From positions 586,001 to 650,000 of the forward strand of contig NZ_CP102271.1 of NCBI RefSeq assembly GCF_025148785.1: a stretch of DNA of 64,000 nt. Reading direction: 5' to 3'. Positions 15,080 to 24,546 of this stretch are shown one piece after another. A model generated the notes under the pieces. The model saw nothing but the letters and a program-made list of their open reading frames with translations. It made no database searches and had not been told where the DNA came from. Every line of letters starts with the position of its first letter. Position 1 is the first letter of the stretch. The position numbers were made by a program, and so were the translations under genes. Origin of the DNA: Catenibacterium mitsuokai. GTDB taxonomy: Bacteria; Bacillota_I; Bacilli_A; Erysipelotrichales; Coprobacillaceae.

Positions 15080-15140
15080 CTTTTATTCCCAATAAAGTTC
15101 TTTTTTAGGATATAATAGAAATATAAAGGAGATGGTACTG

Positions 15141-18100
15141 TTGAACTTTACTTTTTTAAAAAACAAAACAGAATTCCAGGATTTTGCTTCTACATGTATA
15201 GAAGCAGAAAAAGGATTAATGGTATCACCTGCTAACTGTGCAATACTTACAAGACGTGCATTAGAACAAGCAGTACATTACATGTATAAGAATGACATAG
15301 ACTTACAGATGCCTTATAGAGATAATCTAAGTGCTTTAGTCAATGAATATACATTTAAACAAATTATTCCAACAGAAATCTATGAAGGAATTAGATACGT
15401 TATTACTTTAGGGAATTTTGCAGTACATACAAGTAGAAAAGTAAAAAGAGAAGAAGCAGTTCTTGCTTTAAATAATCTCTATAGACTTGTTAACTGGATG
15501 AACTATTCTTATGGAATAGACTATCAAGAACAATTACCTGAATTTGATCCTACTAAGTTACCAGATCAAACACATATGTTTGTGAATAAGGATCTTAAGG
15601 AACAGGTAAGAGATATTCTTAATAAACAGAAAGAAAAAGAAGAAAAACAAAAAGAAGAACTTGCTAGATTAGTTGCTGAAAATGAGGAATTAAGAAAACA
15701 AGGGGCAGCTAAGAGAAAAGAAGATAAAGCTGTTGAATATGTTGATGTGAATAAGATTCCTGAATGGAGGACAAGAAAACTCTATATTGATTTAATGTTG
15801 AAGGAAGCAGGATGGGATTTTGATACAAATGTAGAAGAAGAATATCCTGTTCATCATATGCCAACAGAATCTCAAGATGGCTTTGTAGATTATATATTAC
15901 GTGGAAAAACAGGAAAGATCATTGCTGTTATAGAAGCGAAGAAAACAAGTGTAGATCCTCGTGTTGGACGTAACCAGGCAAAACTTTATGCAGACTGTAT
16001 TGAACAAGAATATGGATTAAGACCTGTTATATTTTATACAAATGGTTTTGAAACATTTATCTGGGATGACATGATGTATCCTGACAGAAAGATTTCTTCC
16101 ATCTTTTCGCAAGATGAAACACAGTTGCTCATAGATAGAAGAGATACTCGTAGAAGTATTTCTAAACCTGTTATACAGGATGCCATCACAAACCGTTATT
16201 ACCAGAAAGAAGCCATTGTAAGAACTTGTGAAGATTTTGAAAAAGGAAGTCGTAAAGCATTACTTGTCATGGCAACAGGGAGTGGTAAAACACGTGTTGC
16301 GATTAGTTTAGTAGATGTACTGACTAAAGCAGATTGGGCAAAAAATATACTATTCCTTGCTGATCGTACTGCATTAGTGAATCAGGCAAAGAAGAACTTT
16401 GTAAACCTTCTTCCTTCCCTGACTACTTGTAATCTATGTGAAAACAAAGAAGACCCAGAAGTATCAAGAATGATCTTTAGTACATATCCTACAATGATGA
16501 ATGCGATTGATGAAACAAGAAGTAAAGATGGTAATCGTTTATTCACCCCAGGACATTTTGATTTGATTATTCTTGATGAAAGCCATCGTAGTGTTTACAA
16601 CAAATATAAAGATATATTTGATTACTTTGATGCATTACTTATAGGTTTAACAGCTACACCTAAAGATAGTATAGGAGCTAACACGTATTCTATATTTGAT
16701 TTAGAAACAGGTGTCCCTACATATGCTTATGAATATGAAACAGCTGTCAAAGACAAATACTTAGTCAGCTACCATTCATATGAAACTAAAATGAAGTTCT
16801 TAGAAGAAGGTATTTACTATGATGATTTATCAGAAGAAGAGAAGAAGGAGTTTGAAGAACACTTCCCTGATGAAGATAAAATTACATCAAGTGATATGAA
16901 TAAGTTTGTCTTTAATATTAATACTATTGATACTGTGATCAGAGATTTAATGGAACATGGTATTAAAATTGAAGGAGGAGATAAGATAGGAAAAAGCATC
17001 ATCTTCGCTGCCAATCAAAATCATGCCAATAAAATTAAAGAGAGATTCGATATACTCTATCCTGAATATAAGGGGAAGATTGCTGAAGTGATTACATTTA
17101 ATACAAAATTTGTACAAAATGCGATAGATCGATTCAGCAAAACAGACAGTTATCCCCAAATAGCTATCAGTGTAGATATGCTAGATACAGGAATAGACGT
17201 ACCAGATATTGTGAATCTTGTGTTCTTTAAGAAAGTAAGAAGTAAAGCAAAATTCTGGCAGATGATTGGAAGAGGAACAAGACTAAGAAAAGACTTGTTT
17301 GGTCCAGGAGATGACAAGAAAGGATTCTTGATATTTGATTACCTAGGAAATATGGATTACTTCAGAGTAGACCAACGCCCTGAGAAATCAGGCATTATAG
17401 AATCACTCTCTCAGCGTATCTATAAGTTACGTGTTGATATTCTTTATGCACTCGAACAAAATGCATCCAATCAGGATTATGTAGATGAAATCAATAAACA
17501 GATCAAAGAGATGTCAGGTTATATTCAAGGACTTAATGAAGACAGTTTTAATGTAAAGCTTCATTTAAAATATGTACATCAATATAAAAATCCAGATAAC
17601 TGGAATAATCTCAATGAGATGGATACACACTATATTAAAGATGAATTATCTTCTCTTGTTGTGATTCATGATGAAGATAAACGAGCAAAGTTTTTTGATA
17701 GACAGTTGTATATGATTGAAATGGCATATCTCAATCATTATGATGCAAGTCAGGTCATCAATAAGGTTATTATGATTACTGATGAATTGTATAAAAAACA
17801 AACTATACCTGATATTGCGGATAATGCGGAATATTTGAAATGTGCCAAAGATCCTGATTACTGGAAGACGGCCAACTATTTTGATCTAGAAGTACTACGT
17901 GAGAAAATTAGAAATCTAGTTAAATACTTAGATGTTGGCCCAAAGAGAGATCCTATAGATACACACTTTGAAGATGAAATCATTGAAACAAAGATGAATG
18001 ATGCTTTCTATAATGATGAAGGATTAGAAAACTATAAAGAGAAAGTCCAGCATTATTTAAAAGCACATGAAGATGATGAGGCTATCTATAAGCTCAGACA

Positions 18101-18482
18101 TAATCAAGTCATTACTCCAGATGAGATGAAACATCTAGAAAACTTATTATGGATAGACTTAGGAAGCAAAGACGATTATCGATTACACTTTGGTGATACA
18201 CCTATCACTAGATTAATTAGAAAGATTGTAGGATTAGACAGACAAGCCGCTATGGCTGAGTTCTCACGTTTCTTAGATGATCAGAGTTTGAATTCTAGAC
18301 AGATTCACTTTGTAGAGTTATTAGTAGATTATATTGTGAAGAATGGTTTCATTGAAGACAAGAAGGTCTTATTACAAGATCCTTTCAAGTCAATTGGTAG
18401 TATGAGTGCCTTATTTAAGGATAAGATGAATGTTGCGAGAGAGATTTTAAAGACAGTAGATACATTCAGCGAAAGATGCTAG
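15141..18482 (+). CDS. hsdR: Type I restriction endonuclease subunit
   Basis: A 1113-aa motor/nuclease subunit. An N-terminal DUF4145-like region (residues about 8-100, GLMVSPANCAILTRRALEQA) is followed by a coiled coil (about 150-190), a nuclease domain with GFVDYILRG and IAVIEAKKT (PD-D/E-x-K type), Walker A ATGSGKTRVAIS, motif II DESHRS, motif VI around MIGRGTRLRKD, and an EcoEI-type C-terminal domain. I prefer TTG 15141, correctly spaced from AAAGGAG; ATG 15132 touches the ribosome site. It is separated from hsdMS by about 5.4 kb of cargo and insertions but looks complete. Confidence 0.92.
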   Translation: MNFTFLKNKTEFQDFASTCIEAEKGLMVSPANCAILTRRALEQAVHYMYKNDIDLQMPYRDNLSALVNEYTFKQIIPTEIYEGIRYVITLGNFAVHTSRKVKREEAVLALNNLYRLVNWMNYSYGIDYQEQLPEFDPTKLPDQTHMFVNKDLKEQVRDILNKQKEKEEKQKEELARLVAENEELRKQGAAKRKEDKAVEYVDVNKIPEWRTRKLYIDLMLKEAGWDFDTNVEEEYPVHHMPTESQDGFVDYILRGKTGKIIAVIEAKKTSVDPRVGRNQAKLYADCIEQEYGLRPVIFYTNGFETFIWDDMMYPDRKISSIFSQDETQLLIDRRDTRRSISKPVIQDAITNRYYQKEAIVRTCEDFEKGSRKALLVMATGSGKTRVAISLVDVLTKADWAKNILFLADRTALVNQAKKNFVNLLPSLTTCNLCENKEDPEVSRMIFSTYPTMMNAIDETRSKDGNRLFTPGHFDLIILDESHRSVYNKYKDIFDYFDALLIGLTATPKDSIGANTYSIFDLETGVPTYAYEYETAVKDKYLVSYHSYETKMKFLEEGIYYDDLSEEEKKEFEEHFPDEDKITSSDMNKFVFNINTIDTVIRDLMEHGIKIEGGDKIGKSIIFAANQNHANKIKERFDILYPEYKGKIAEVITFNTKFVQNAIDRFSKTDSYPQIAISVDMLDTGIDVPDIVNLVFFKKVRSKAKFWQMIGRGTRLRKDLFGPGDDKKGFLIFDYLGNMDYFRVDQRPEKSGIIESLSQRIYKLRVDILYALEQNASNQDYVDEINKQIKEMSGYIQGLNEDSFNVKLHLKYVHQYKNPDNWNNLNEMDTHYIKDELSSLVVIHDEDKRAKFFDRQLYMIEMAYLNHYDASQVINKVIMITDELYKKQTIPDIADNAEYLKCAKDPDYWKTANYFDLEVLREKIRNLVKYLDVGPKRDPIDTHFEDEIIETKMNDAFYNDEGLENYKEKVQHYLKAHEDDEAIYKLRHNQVITPDEMKHLENLLWIDLGSKDDYRLHFGDTPITRLIRKIVGLDRQAAMAEFSRFLDDQSLNSRQIHFVELLVDYIVKNGFIEDKKVLLQDPFKSIGSMSALFKDKMNVAREILKTVDTFSERC

Positions 18483-18483
18483 A

Positions 18484-18497
18484 AGAAAACGTTCACA
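18484..18497. promoter_or_regulatory. cre-like site upstream of adhE (distal)
   Basis: AGAAAACGTTCACA matches the CcpA consensus TGNAANCGNTNNCA except at the first base. It lies just after the hsdR stop. Confidence 0.5.
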
Positions 18498-18591
18498 TTT
18501 TTGAGAGTATTCTATCACTATAAAAAATATTTATAATTTAAATTTTTGATAAAAACTAAGCATAAAAATAGCTAATCGGATATCCCTAAAC

Positions 18592-18605
18592 TGCAAACGT
18601 TTTCA
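18592..18605. promoter_or_regulatory. cre site upstream of adhE
   Basis: TGCAAACGTTTTCA matches the CcpA consensus TGNAANCGNTNNCA at every fixed base, 45 bp upstream of the -35 element, a position that would suit carbon control. Confidence 0.7.
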
Positions 18606-18623
18606 GTAAATGCTATGTACAAA

Positions 18624-18641
18624 TTGTGTAAATTTTCACAA
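18624..18641. promoter_or_regulatory. Rex box upstream of adhE
   Basis: TTGTGTAAATTTTCACAA differs at one base from the Rex consensus TTGTGAAAWWWTTCACAA. A second partial site (TTGT ... TCACAA, 18650-18663) overlaps the promoter. Rex would repress adhE when NADH/NAD+ is low. Confidence 0.8.
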
Positions 18642-18649
18642 AAGTATGC

Positions 18650-18678
18650 TTGTTTTTTCACAAGAAGTCATGTATAGT
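18650..18678 (+). promoter_or_regulatory. adhE promoter
   Basis: TTGTTT (18650-18655), 17-bp spacer, TATAGT (18673-18678). The spacer overlaps the second partial Rex site, so bound Rex would block RNA polymerase. Confidence 0.65.
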
Positions 18679-18729
18679 GAACTTACAAAATATGAAGAAG
18701 AAATATTTTGGTCAATGGAGGATATAAAA

Positions 18730-21381
18730 ATGGCTGATAAGAAAGTCGAAAAGAAAGTTGAAGAATGGACAGAAGAAAAGACTGATGCTTGCATTGATGA
18801 GTTAGTTAATAACGCATTAACAGCATTAGACGAATTCGAAGGTTTTGATCAGGAAACTGTTGACTACATCGTAGCAAAGATGTCAGTTGCTGGTCTTGAT
18901 AAACACGGTGTTCTTGCAGAAGCTGCAGTAAAAGAAACTGGCCGTGGTGTATTTGAAGACAAAGCTGTTAAGAACTTATTCGCTTGTGAATATGTTACTA
19001 ACAACATGCGTCATACAAAGACTGTAGGTATTATTAATGAAGATCCACTTACTGGTATCACTGAAATCGCTGAACCAGTTGGTGTTGTTTGTGGTATCGT
19101 TCCAGTAACAAACCCAACTTCTACAGTTATCTTTAAGTCTTTAATCGCTATGAAGACTAGAAACCCAATCATCTTCTCATTCCACCCAGGTGCTCATGAC
19201 TGTTCAGTTATGGCTGCTAAGGTAATGTTAGATGCTGCTGTAAAAGCTGGTGCTCCTAAGAACGTAATCCAGTGGTTACCAATGAAAACTATGTATGCAA
19301 CTAGTGCATTAATGAATCATCCAGGTGTTGCTACTATCTTAGCTACTGGTGGTAACGCAATGGTTAAGGCTGCTTACTCTTGTGGTAAACCTGCTTTAGG
19401 TGTAGGTGCTGGTAACGTTCCTGCATACGTAGAAAAGTCTTGTAAAATCAAAATGGCAGCAAACGATATTTATTTATCAAAATCATTCGATAACGGTATG
19501 ATTTGTGCATCTGAACAGGTAGTTGTTGTAGACCACGAAATCTATGATGAATTCAAGAAAGAACTTGGTCGTTATCATGTACATTTCTGTAATGCTGAAG
19601 AAAAGAAGAAACTTGAACAGTTCATGTTCGGTGCAACAGCATACAGTGAAAACGTAAATGAAGCTCGATTAAACAGCATCGTTCCAGGTAAGAACGCTAC
19701 TTGGATCGCTGAACAGGCTGGTTTCAAAGTATCTGATGATATTCAGATCTTAGTTTGTGAAGTTAAGGAAATCGGTCCTAACGAACCAATGACTAGAGAA
19801 AAACTTTCTCCAGTATTAGGTATGATCAAAGCAAACTCTACTGAAGATGGTATTGAAAAGGCTGCTCAGACTGTTGAATTCAACGGTTTAGGACATTCAG
19901 CTGCAATCCATACTACTAATCATGAAATTTCTAAAGCATTCGGTAAGAGAATCAAAGCTATCCGTATTATTGAAAACGCTCCATCTACATTCGGTGGTAT
20001 CGGTTCAGTATACAACGCATTCTTACCTTCATTAACACTTGGTTGTGGTTCTTATGGTCATAACTCAGTATCAAACAACGTAAGTGCTATTAACTTACTA
20101 AACATTAAGAGAATAGGGAGACGTAACAACAATATGCAATGGGTTAAACTTCCTCCAAAGATTTATTTCGAAAGAAATTCAATCAGATATCTTAGAGATA
20201 TGAAGGAAATGAAGAAAGCAATGATCGTTACAGACAGAGGTATGTATGACCTTGGTTATGTAGGAAAGATCGAAGACGTTATCAGAAGAAGACGTAACAA
20301 AGTAGACGTTGACTTATTCATCGACGTTGAACCAGATCCATCTTTAGATATGACTCTTAAGGGTCTTGAAATCATGAAGAGCTTCCAGCCTGATACAATC
20401 ATTGCTATCGGTGGTGGATCTTCAATGGATGCTGCTAAAGTTATGTGGTTAATGTATGAACATCCAGAAGTTAACTTCGATGACATCAAGCAGAAATTCA
20501 TGGATATCAGAAAGAGAGCATTCAAGTTCCCAGAACTTGGTAAGAAAGCTAAGTTAGTATGTATCCCAACTACTTCAGGTACAGGTTCAGAAGTAACTCC
20601 ATTCGCAGTTATCACTGATACTAAGGAAAACAAGAAATATCCATTAACTGACTACGCTTTAACTCCAACAATCGCAATTGTTGACCCTGAATTCGCTATG
20701 TCTATGCCACCAAGAATCGCTGCTGATACTGGTATCGACGTATTAACTCATGCTATTGAAGCATATGTTTCAATCTTAGCTTCTGACTTCACTGATGGTT
20801 GGGCTAAACAGGCTGTTAAGTTAGTATTCGAAAACCTTGAAAAGTCAGTACTTGAAGGTGATCCTGATGCTAGAATCAAGATGCATAACGCTGCATCAAT
20901 TGCAGGTATGGCATTCGCTAACGCATTCTTAGGAATGAACCACTCATTAGCTCATAAGATCGGTGGAGAATGGCATATTCCTCATGGACGTACTAACGGT
21001 ATGTTATTACCACATGTAATCAGATACAATGGTACAGTTCCAACTAAGTTAAACATCTGGCCAAAGATTGAAGACTATAAGGCAGATAAGAAATATAGAG
21101 AATTAGCTGAATTAATCGGCTTACATCCAAAGACTGATGCAGAAGGTGTTGAAATGTTCGCACAGGCTGTTGAAAAGTTATGGGTAAAAGTTGGTGGTGC
21201 TGTAAACGTTAAGTCACAGAACATCAGCAAAGCTGATTGGGAAGAATCAGTACATAGAATCGCTATGAACGCATACGAAGACCAGTGTACTCCTGCTAAC
21301 CCAAGAATGCCTATGGTTAAAGATATGGAAACTATCCTAGAAACAATCTACGATTACGAATCTCCATTCGCTAAGAAATAA
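18730..21381 (+). CDS. adhE: Bifunctional acetaldehyde-CoA/alcohol dehydrogenase
   Basis: An 883-aa fermentation enzyme that reduces acetyl-CoA to ethanol in two NADH-using steps. The N-terminal aldehyde dehydrogenase half (about 1-440) has the catalytic Cys in DNGMICASEQ. The C-terminal iron-dependent alcohol dehydrogenase half has GGGSSMDAAK and metal-ligand histidines in HSLAHKIGGEWHIPHGRTNG. The start at 18730 follows GGAGG; upstream in-frame codons run through the promoter. Gln is almost only CAG and the codon use looks highly optimised, as for an abundant protein. Regulated by the Rex and cre sites upstream. Confidence 0.97.
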   Translation: MADKKVEKKVEEWTEEKTDACIDELVNNALTALDEFEGFDQETVDYIVAKMSVAGLDKHGVLAEAAVKETGRGVFEDKAVKNLFACEYVTNNMRHTKTVGIINEDPLTGITEIAEPVGVVCGIVPVTNPTSTVIFKSLIAMKTRNPIIFSFHPGAHDCSVMAAKVMLDAAVKAGAPKNVIQWLPMKTMYATSALMNHPGVATILATGGNAMVKAAYSCGKPALGVGAGNVPAYVEKSCKIKMAANDIYLSKSFDNGMICASEQVVVVDHEIYDEFKKELGRYHVHFCNAEEKKKLEQFMFGATAYSENVNEARLNSIVPGKNATWIAEQAGFKVSDDIQILVCEVKEIGPNEPMTREKLSPVLGMIKANSTEDGIEKAAQTVEFNGLGHSAAIHTTNHEISKAFGKRIKAIRIIENAPSTFGGIGSVYNAFLPSLTLGCGSYGHNSVSNNVSAINLLNIKRIGRRNNNMQWVKLPPKIYFERNSIRYLRDMKEMKKAMIVTDRGMYDLGYVGKIEDVIRRRRNKVDVDLFIDVEPDPSLDMTLKGLEIMKSFQPDTIIAIGGGSSMDAAKVMWLMYEHPEVNFDDIKQKFMDIRKRAFKFPELGKKAKLVCIPTTSGTGSEVTPFAVITDTKENKKYPLTDYALTPTIAIVDPEFAMSMPPRIAADTGIDVLTHAIEAYVSILASDFTDGWAKQAVKLVFENLEKSVLEGDPDARIKMHNAASIAGMAFANAFLGMNHSLAHKIGGEWHIPHGRTNGMLLPHVIRYNGTVPTKLNIWPKIEDYKADKKYRELAELIGLHPKTDAEGVEMFAQAVEKLWVKVGGAVNVKSQNISKADWEESVHRIAMNAYEDQCTPANPRMPMVKDMETILETIYDYESPFAKK

Positions 21382-21396
21382 TTCTTAAAACCACTT

Positions 21397-21427
21397 AGAG
21401 GAAAGCCTTACGGCTCTCCTCTTTTTT
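21397..21427 (+). terminator. Terminator of adhE
   Basis: AGAGGAAAGCC and GGCTCTCCTCT pair around a TTAC loop (internal mismatches) and are followed by T6. Confidence 0.8.
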
Positions 21428-21496
21428 GTGCATAAAAAATAGATTGGCTTACTCAATTTATTCTATGCAATATATAATTAATTACTCTGTAAGGTA

Positions 21497-21586
21497 TTAC
21501 GAATCATTAGTTCTATCAAATACATAATCGATATTCTTAACTATATCACGATATTTTTTCATCATTTCAAATAGAGGATCACTTCC
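21497..21586 (-). pseudogene. Degenerate minus-strand coding fragment
   Basis: A minus-strand frame reads ...EMMKKYRDIVKNIDYVFDRT... to a stop at 21497, with a coding-like composition. It is preceded in frame by a stop at 21587-21589. It looks like the tail of a broken gene left beside cassette B. The rest of the 21430-21690 gap shows nothing I can name. Confidence 0.25.
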
Positions 21587-21691
21587 TTAAGAAAGTAAAT
21601 GATAGTAAACTCTTATCATTCATCTTGTATCTTTTTCATAAGAGGAGATATATTCTTGTATAATCAATTTATTGGTTACACAAAAAAGAAT

Positions 21692-21739
21692 AATAATTCA
21701 ACCATAATGGTTGAATTATTAAGTGACATATGTTAGAAT
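21692..21739 (+). promoter_or_regulatory. Promoter and candidate operator of cassette B
   Basis: A perfect 12-bp inverted repeat (AATAATTCAACC, 21692-21703, and GGTTGAATTATT, 21709-21720) overlaps the -35 element TTGAAT (21711-21716). After 17 bp comes the -10 element TAGAAT (21734-21739). A regulator bound to the repeat would block the promoter. The sequence is unrelated to the cassette A operator, in line with the different XRE protein. Confidence 0.75.
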
Positions 21740-21768
21740 TATGATTGTGCAAAGATGGAGGATGAAAG

Positions 21769-22125
21769 ATGAAAGGAAGATTAGCGAAGTTTTTAAGAAG
21801 ATTGAGACTTGAAAACGATGAGTATTTAAAAGATATGGCTTCAAAGACAGGGGTATCAATTTCTTTTTTATCTGCTGTTGAAAATGAAACGAAAAAAATG
21901 ACTGATTCATTGATAGAAAAAATAATTGAAAATTATCATTTAACAAAAGAACAGGAGGAGGAATTACGAATAGCAAGTATGGAAGCCAATAAGGAGACAA
22001 CTATATATTTAGATAAACTAAATAAAAGTCAGACAGAGCTTACATATCGATTTGCCCGTAGAATTGAAAATATCGATGATGATACACTATTAAAAATAAA
22101 GAAACTATTGGAGGAAAATAAATGA
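21769..22125 (+). CDS. XRE-family transcriptional regulator (cassette B)
   Basis: A 118-aa helix-turn-helix protein (domain about residues 5-65, MASKTGVSISFLSAVENETK) with a helical tail. GGAGG precedes the ATG. It overlaps the peptidase gene by 4 nt (ATGA), a tighter link than in cassette A. It belongs to a different XRE subgroup from the A regulator, so its DNA target should differ. Likely autorepressor via the palindrome at 21692-21720. Confidence 0.87.
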   Translation: MKGRLAKFLRRLRLENDEYLKDMASKTGVSISFLSAVENETKKMTDSLIEKIIENYHLTKEQEEELRIASMEANKETTIYLDKLNKSQTELTYRFARRIENIDDDTLLKIKKLLEENK

Positions 22126-22658
22126 TCGATCACATTGTAAAAGCTAGAAGCATGATGGATATAAGGGAAATTGTAAATACAATCAAAAAACACTGTGACT
22201 TTTACGATCGTTTGCAATTTCCGATTATGTTTTTTTGGGAACAAATAATTCCTAAAATTTTTCATGATTATAGATTTTTATATGTTGAAGACGATGAACT
22301 TAATGGTGTTGAAGCTTATACTGATCATAACTTAAAAATTGTGAAAGTTAAGACTAGTGTGTATTTAAAAGCATTAGAAGGATCATCTAAAGATTTATTT
22401 ACTATTGCTCATGAAATAGGACATTTATTTTTGCATGATGGTGAAGCGCTGGTTTTTGCTAGAACGAATGAAAGATTTCCTGCGTACAAAAGTGCTGAAT
22501 GGCAAGCAAATTACTTTGCAGCAGAAATGCTGATGGGATCTCATTTAGTTATAGACATGTCAATTGATGAGATTGTAAATGCATGTAATGTATCTAAAAA
22601 AGCTGCGAAAATTCAACTTGAACATGCTATCTCAGAGAGAGAAAAAGGGCGTTTGTAG
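22122..22658 (+). CDS. ImmA/IrrE-family metallopeptidase (cassette B)
   Basis: A 178-aa predicted zinc peptidase with FTIAHEIGHLFLHD (HExxH) and the downstream EWQANYFAAEMLM glutamate segment that supplies the third ligand. Shorter than the A copy, lacking its acidic tail. Translationally coupled to the XRE gene by ATGA overlap. Expected role: cut or inactivate that repressor in response to an unknown signal. Confidence 0.87.
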   Translation: MIDHIVKARSMMDIREIVNTIKKHCDFYDRLQFPIMFFWEQIIPKIFHDYRFLYVEDDELNGVEAYTDHNLKIVKVKTSVYLKALEGSSKDLFTIAHEIGHLFLHDGEALVFARTNERFPAYKSAEWQANYFAAEMLMGSHLVIDMSIDEIVNACNVSKKAAKIQLEHAISEREKGRL

Positions 22659-22731
22659 TGGTTTTCACTAATTTGGTTATTGCAGTAACTAGATTGAAAA
22701 CAAACCCTTTTATTGAGGAGGTGATGAAATT

Positions 22732-22860
22732 ATGAGAATAAAAAAAAGAATTCATTATTTGTTGCAGCAAATAATGAATTCATACTCGGAAATGTTTCCA
22801 AGAAATTACACATGTATAATAACACTTCCGAGTAAGTTATGTCAAAGTATATTTATATAG
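22732..22860 (+). CDS. Small protein of cassette B (42 aa), function unknown
   Basis: A 42-aa frame (MRIKKRIHYLLQQIMNSYSE...) with a strong GAGGAGGTGA ribosome site 6 nt upstream. It occupies the same slot as the 52-aa protein of cassette A, between peptidase and DUF4417 gene, and starts with the same M-x-I-K-K pattern. The 5' part encodes a basic amphipathic helix. It may be a regulatory or adaptor peptide, or only a translated leader for the DUF4417 gene. No known family. Confidence 0.55.
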   Translation: MRIKKRIHYLLQQIMNSYSEMFPRNYTCIITLPSKLCQSIFI

Positions 22861-22878
22861 GAAGGAAGTGTTTATAGA

Positions 22879-23529
22879 ATGAAAAAACTAATATACGATG
22901 ATGATTTTAACAATTTTTTAGTGGAAGGAGCTACTTTTATTGGAGAAGCAGGTATTCCAGTGTTACAAAATATGAATAACCTTCAAGTGCCAAAAGAGTT
23001 GGTCCCATTTACTAAATCAAGAAAGAACATTGACAGAAATAAATATGTTCATTTTTATGTGCATGATAAATATTTTAAAAGTATATTAACTCACCCTGAG
23101 AAATACGTTGAGTTATTTAAGACATATGATGGGATAATTTCACCAGATCCAACTATGTTTATTGATAATTCTAAATGTTTATTAGAAACTAGCACATATA
23201 TGAATCGAGCAATTGCTTTTTTCTTTGCTAAGAAAGGTATTCCTGTAATACCAAATGTTAGATGGACAAATGAAAAAAGCTATGAATTCTGTTTTTTAGG
23301 CATACCAAAGAGGTATATAGTATCTGTTAGTACGCACGGATGTTGTAAGTCCAAACAGCAAAAAGAAAATTTTAAAAATGGGCTATCTAAAATGATAGAA
23401 GTTTTGGAACCTACTGATGTTATAGTTCATGGGTGCATGCCAAAATCAATATTTAAAGAATTTGAAGGTCTTACAAAATTTCACAGATTTCCTAGTGAAT
23501 TTGAAATGACTCATATGAAAGAGGTTTAA
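22879..23529 (+). CDS. DUF4417-family protein (cassette B)
   Basis: A 216-aa protein that fits DUF4417 well: VHFYVHDKYF, then YDGIISPDPTMFIDN, then MNRAIAFFFAKKGIPVIPNV, RWTNEKSYEFCFLGIP and YIVSVSTHGC in order. AGGAAGTG precedes the start. The family is found in phages and integrated elements of Bacillota and has no established activity. Here it is directly followed by a toxin-like domain gene, as in cassette A, suggesting that DUF4417 serves as a shared partner for interchangeable toxins. Confidence 0.82.
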   Translation: MKKLIYDDDFNNFLVEGATFIGEAGIPVLQNMNNLQVPKELVPFTKSRKNIDRNKYVHFYVHDKYFKSILTHPEKYVELFKTYDGIISPDPTMFIDNSKCLLETSTYMNRAIAFFFAKKGIPVIPNVRWTNEKSYEFCFLGIPKRYIVSVSTHGCCKSKQQKENFKNGLSKMIEVLEPTDVIVHGCMPKSIFKEFEGLTKFHRFPSEFEMTHMKEV

Positions 23530-23532
23530 CAT

Positions 23533-23916
23533 ATGGGGGTTAGTTATAAGGGTGGAGCGCAAAGTTATCACGGTATTATTGATAATCTTAATGGTCTTAA
23601 AAGTTCGTTTAAATATCAGAATGGATATTTTGGTGATAAAGGGACTAGTAGTCGAGTTCGAGTTATTTATGGAAATGATCCGGTGAACATAGGAAAAGAT
23701 TTCTATAAAAAGATTTCGTTTGGTGGTATAGAAATGGATTTAGATAATGGAAAAGGTAAAATAACATATATGGCTGATGGAAGTATTATAACTTTCAGAC
23801 CTATTACAAAATCTGATAACTATCCTGCTGTGAATATAAATATTTCGAGAAGTACAGATTCTGGTGGTATAAAAACACAAAAAATTCATTTTGGAAAGGA
23901 AGATGAGAAGAAATGA
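23533..23916 (+). CDS. Stand-alone polymorphic-toxin-like C-terminal domain (cassette B)
   Basis: A 127-aa protein whose body (VRVIYGNDPVNIGKDFYKKI, then MADGSIITFRPITKSDNYPA, VNINISRST and GGIKTQKIHF at the end) resembles the terminal toxin module of LXG/WXG-type and other polymorphic toxins of Bacillota. It lacks any export or carrier domain. It starts 3 nt after the DUF4417 gene with its own AGAGG site and overlaps the putative immunity gene by 4 nt. A different toxin type from cassette A in the same slot. Target not known from sequence. Confidence 0.68.
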   Translation: MGVSYKGGAQSYHGIIDNLNGLKSSFKYQNGYFGDKGTSSRVRVIYGNDPVNIGKDFYKKISFGGIEMDLDNGKGKITYMADGSIITFRPITKSDNYPAVNINISRSTDSGGIKTQKIHFGKEDEKK

Positions 23917-24473
23917 AGCAATATGATTTCAGATTTGATACAGCATTAATAAAATCGTTCATTGGGAAAAACTTAACTAAGTATAAACATGCAGAATTTT
24001 TTTATACAAATTCTGTGACTGCTATCTTAGGACTTGAAATAGACGGTAAAGTGTTTGAATTGACTAATGAATATGAGGCAATGGATTTTCTTGCGTTAGA
24101 TAATGAAGCTACAGTATTCCGTATCGCTAATTCAAAATGGGATGCTATTGAACCTAGAATTAATAACGTTATCAACGAAACAAATGTTAACGAAATAATT
24201 CACAAAATAATATTAGTTAATGATCATACAACTTTAATGTTTGAGCAGAATGTAGAATACGATATGTGGGACACTAAGGCTATTATTTTTTGCTTTGAAA
24301 ATCATGAAATTTGTTTTGCAAAGCAGGATTGCTGGTTCTCGCAGGAAATTGAAATATATAAAGGGCATGATCTATTAGAAAAAGTAGGCGATGGTAAGGG
24401 TATATTAGCAGACTTTGATGAAAATGAAGCAAAAAAAGTGAATGTTAAAAGGACTATTGTTGAAATAATGTAA
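23913..24473 (+). CDS. Putative immunity protein (cassette B)
   Basis: A 186-aa acidic soluble protein overlapping the toxin-like gene by ATGA, so the two are made together. It has alternating strands and helices (LGLEIDGKVFELTNEYEAMD; AIIFCFENHEICFAKQDCWF) without catalytic motifs. It is last in the cassette, followed by a terminator. Role inferred from position and size; it is not obviously related to the A protein. Confidence 0.55.
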   Translation: MKQYDFRFDTALIKSFIGKNLTKYKHAEFFYTNSVTAILGLEIDGKVFELTNEYEAMDFLALDNEATVFRIANSKWDAIEPRINNVINETNVNEIIHKIILVNDHTTLMFEQNVEYDMWDTKAIIFCFENHEICFAKQDCWFSQEIEIYKGHDLLEKVGDGKGILADFDENEAKKVNVKRTIVEIM

Positions 24474-24546
24474 AAAGAATATTTAAAGATAGTGGAGCTT
24501 AAGTCAAGTGACTAAATGCCAAAAATCTTGATTTTCATTTGAGATG

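Noticed and set aside
15132-15140. ATG 15132 as hsdR start
   Set aside because: It directly abuts AAAGGAG, leaving no spacing. TTG 15141 fits better, though the ATG cannot be excluded.
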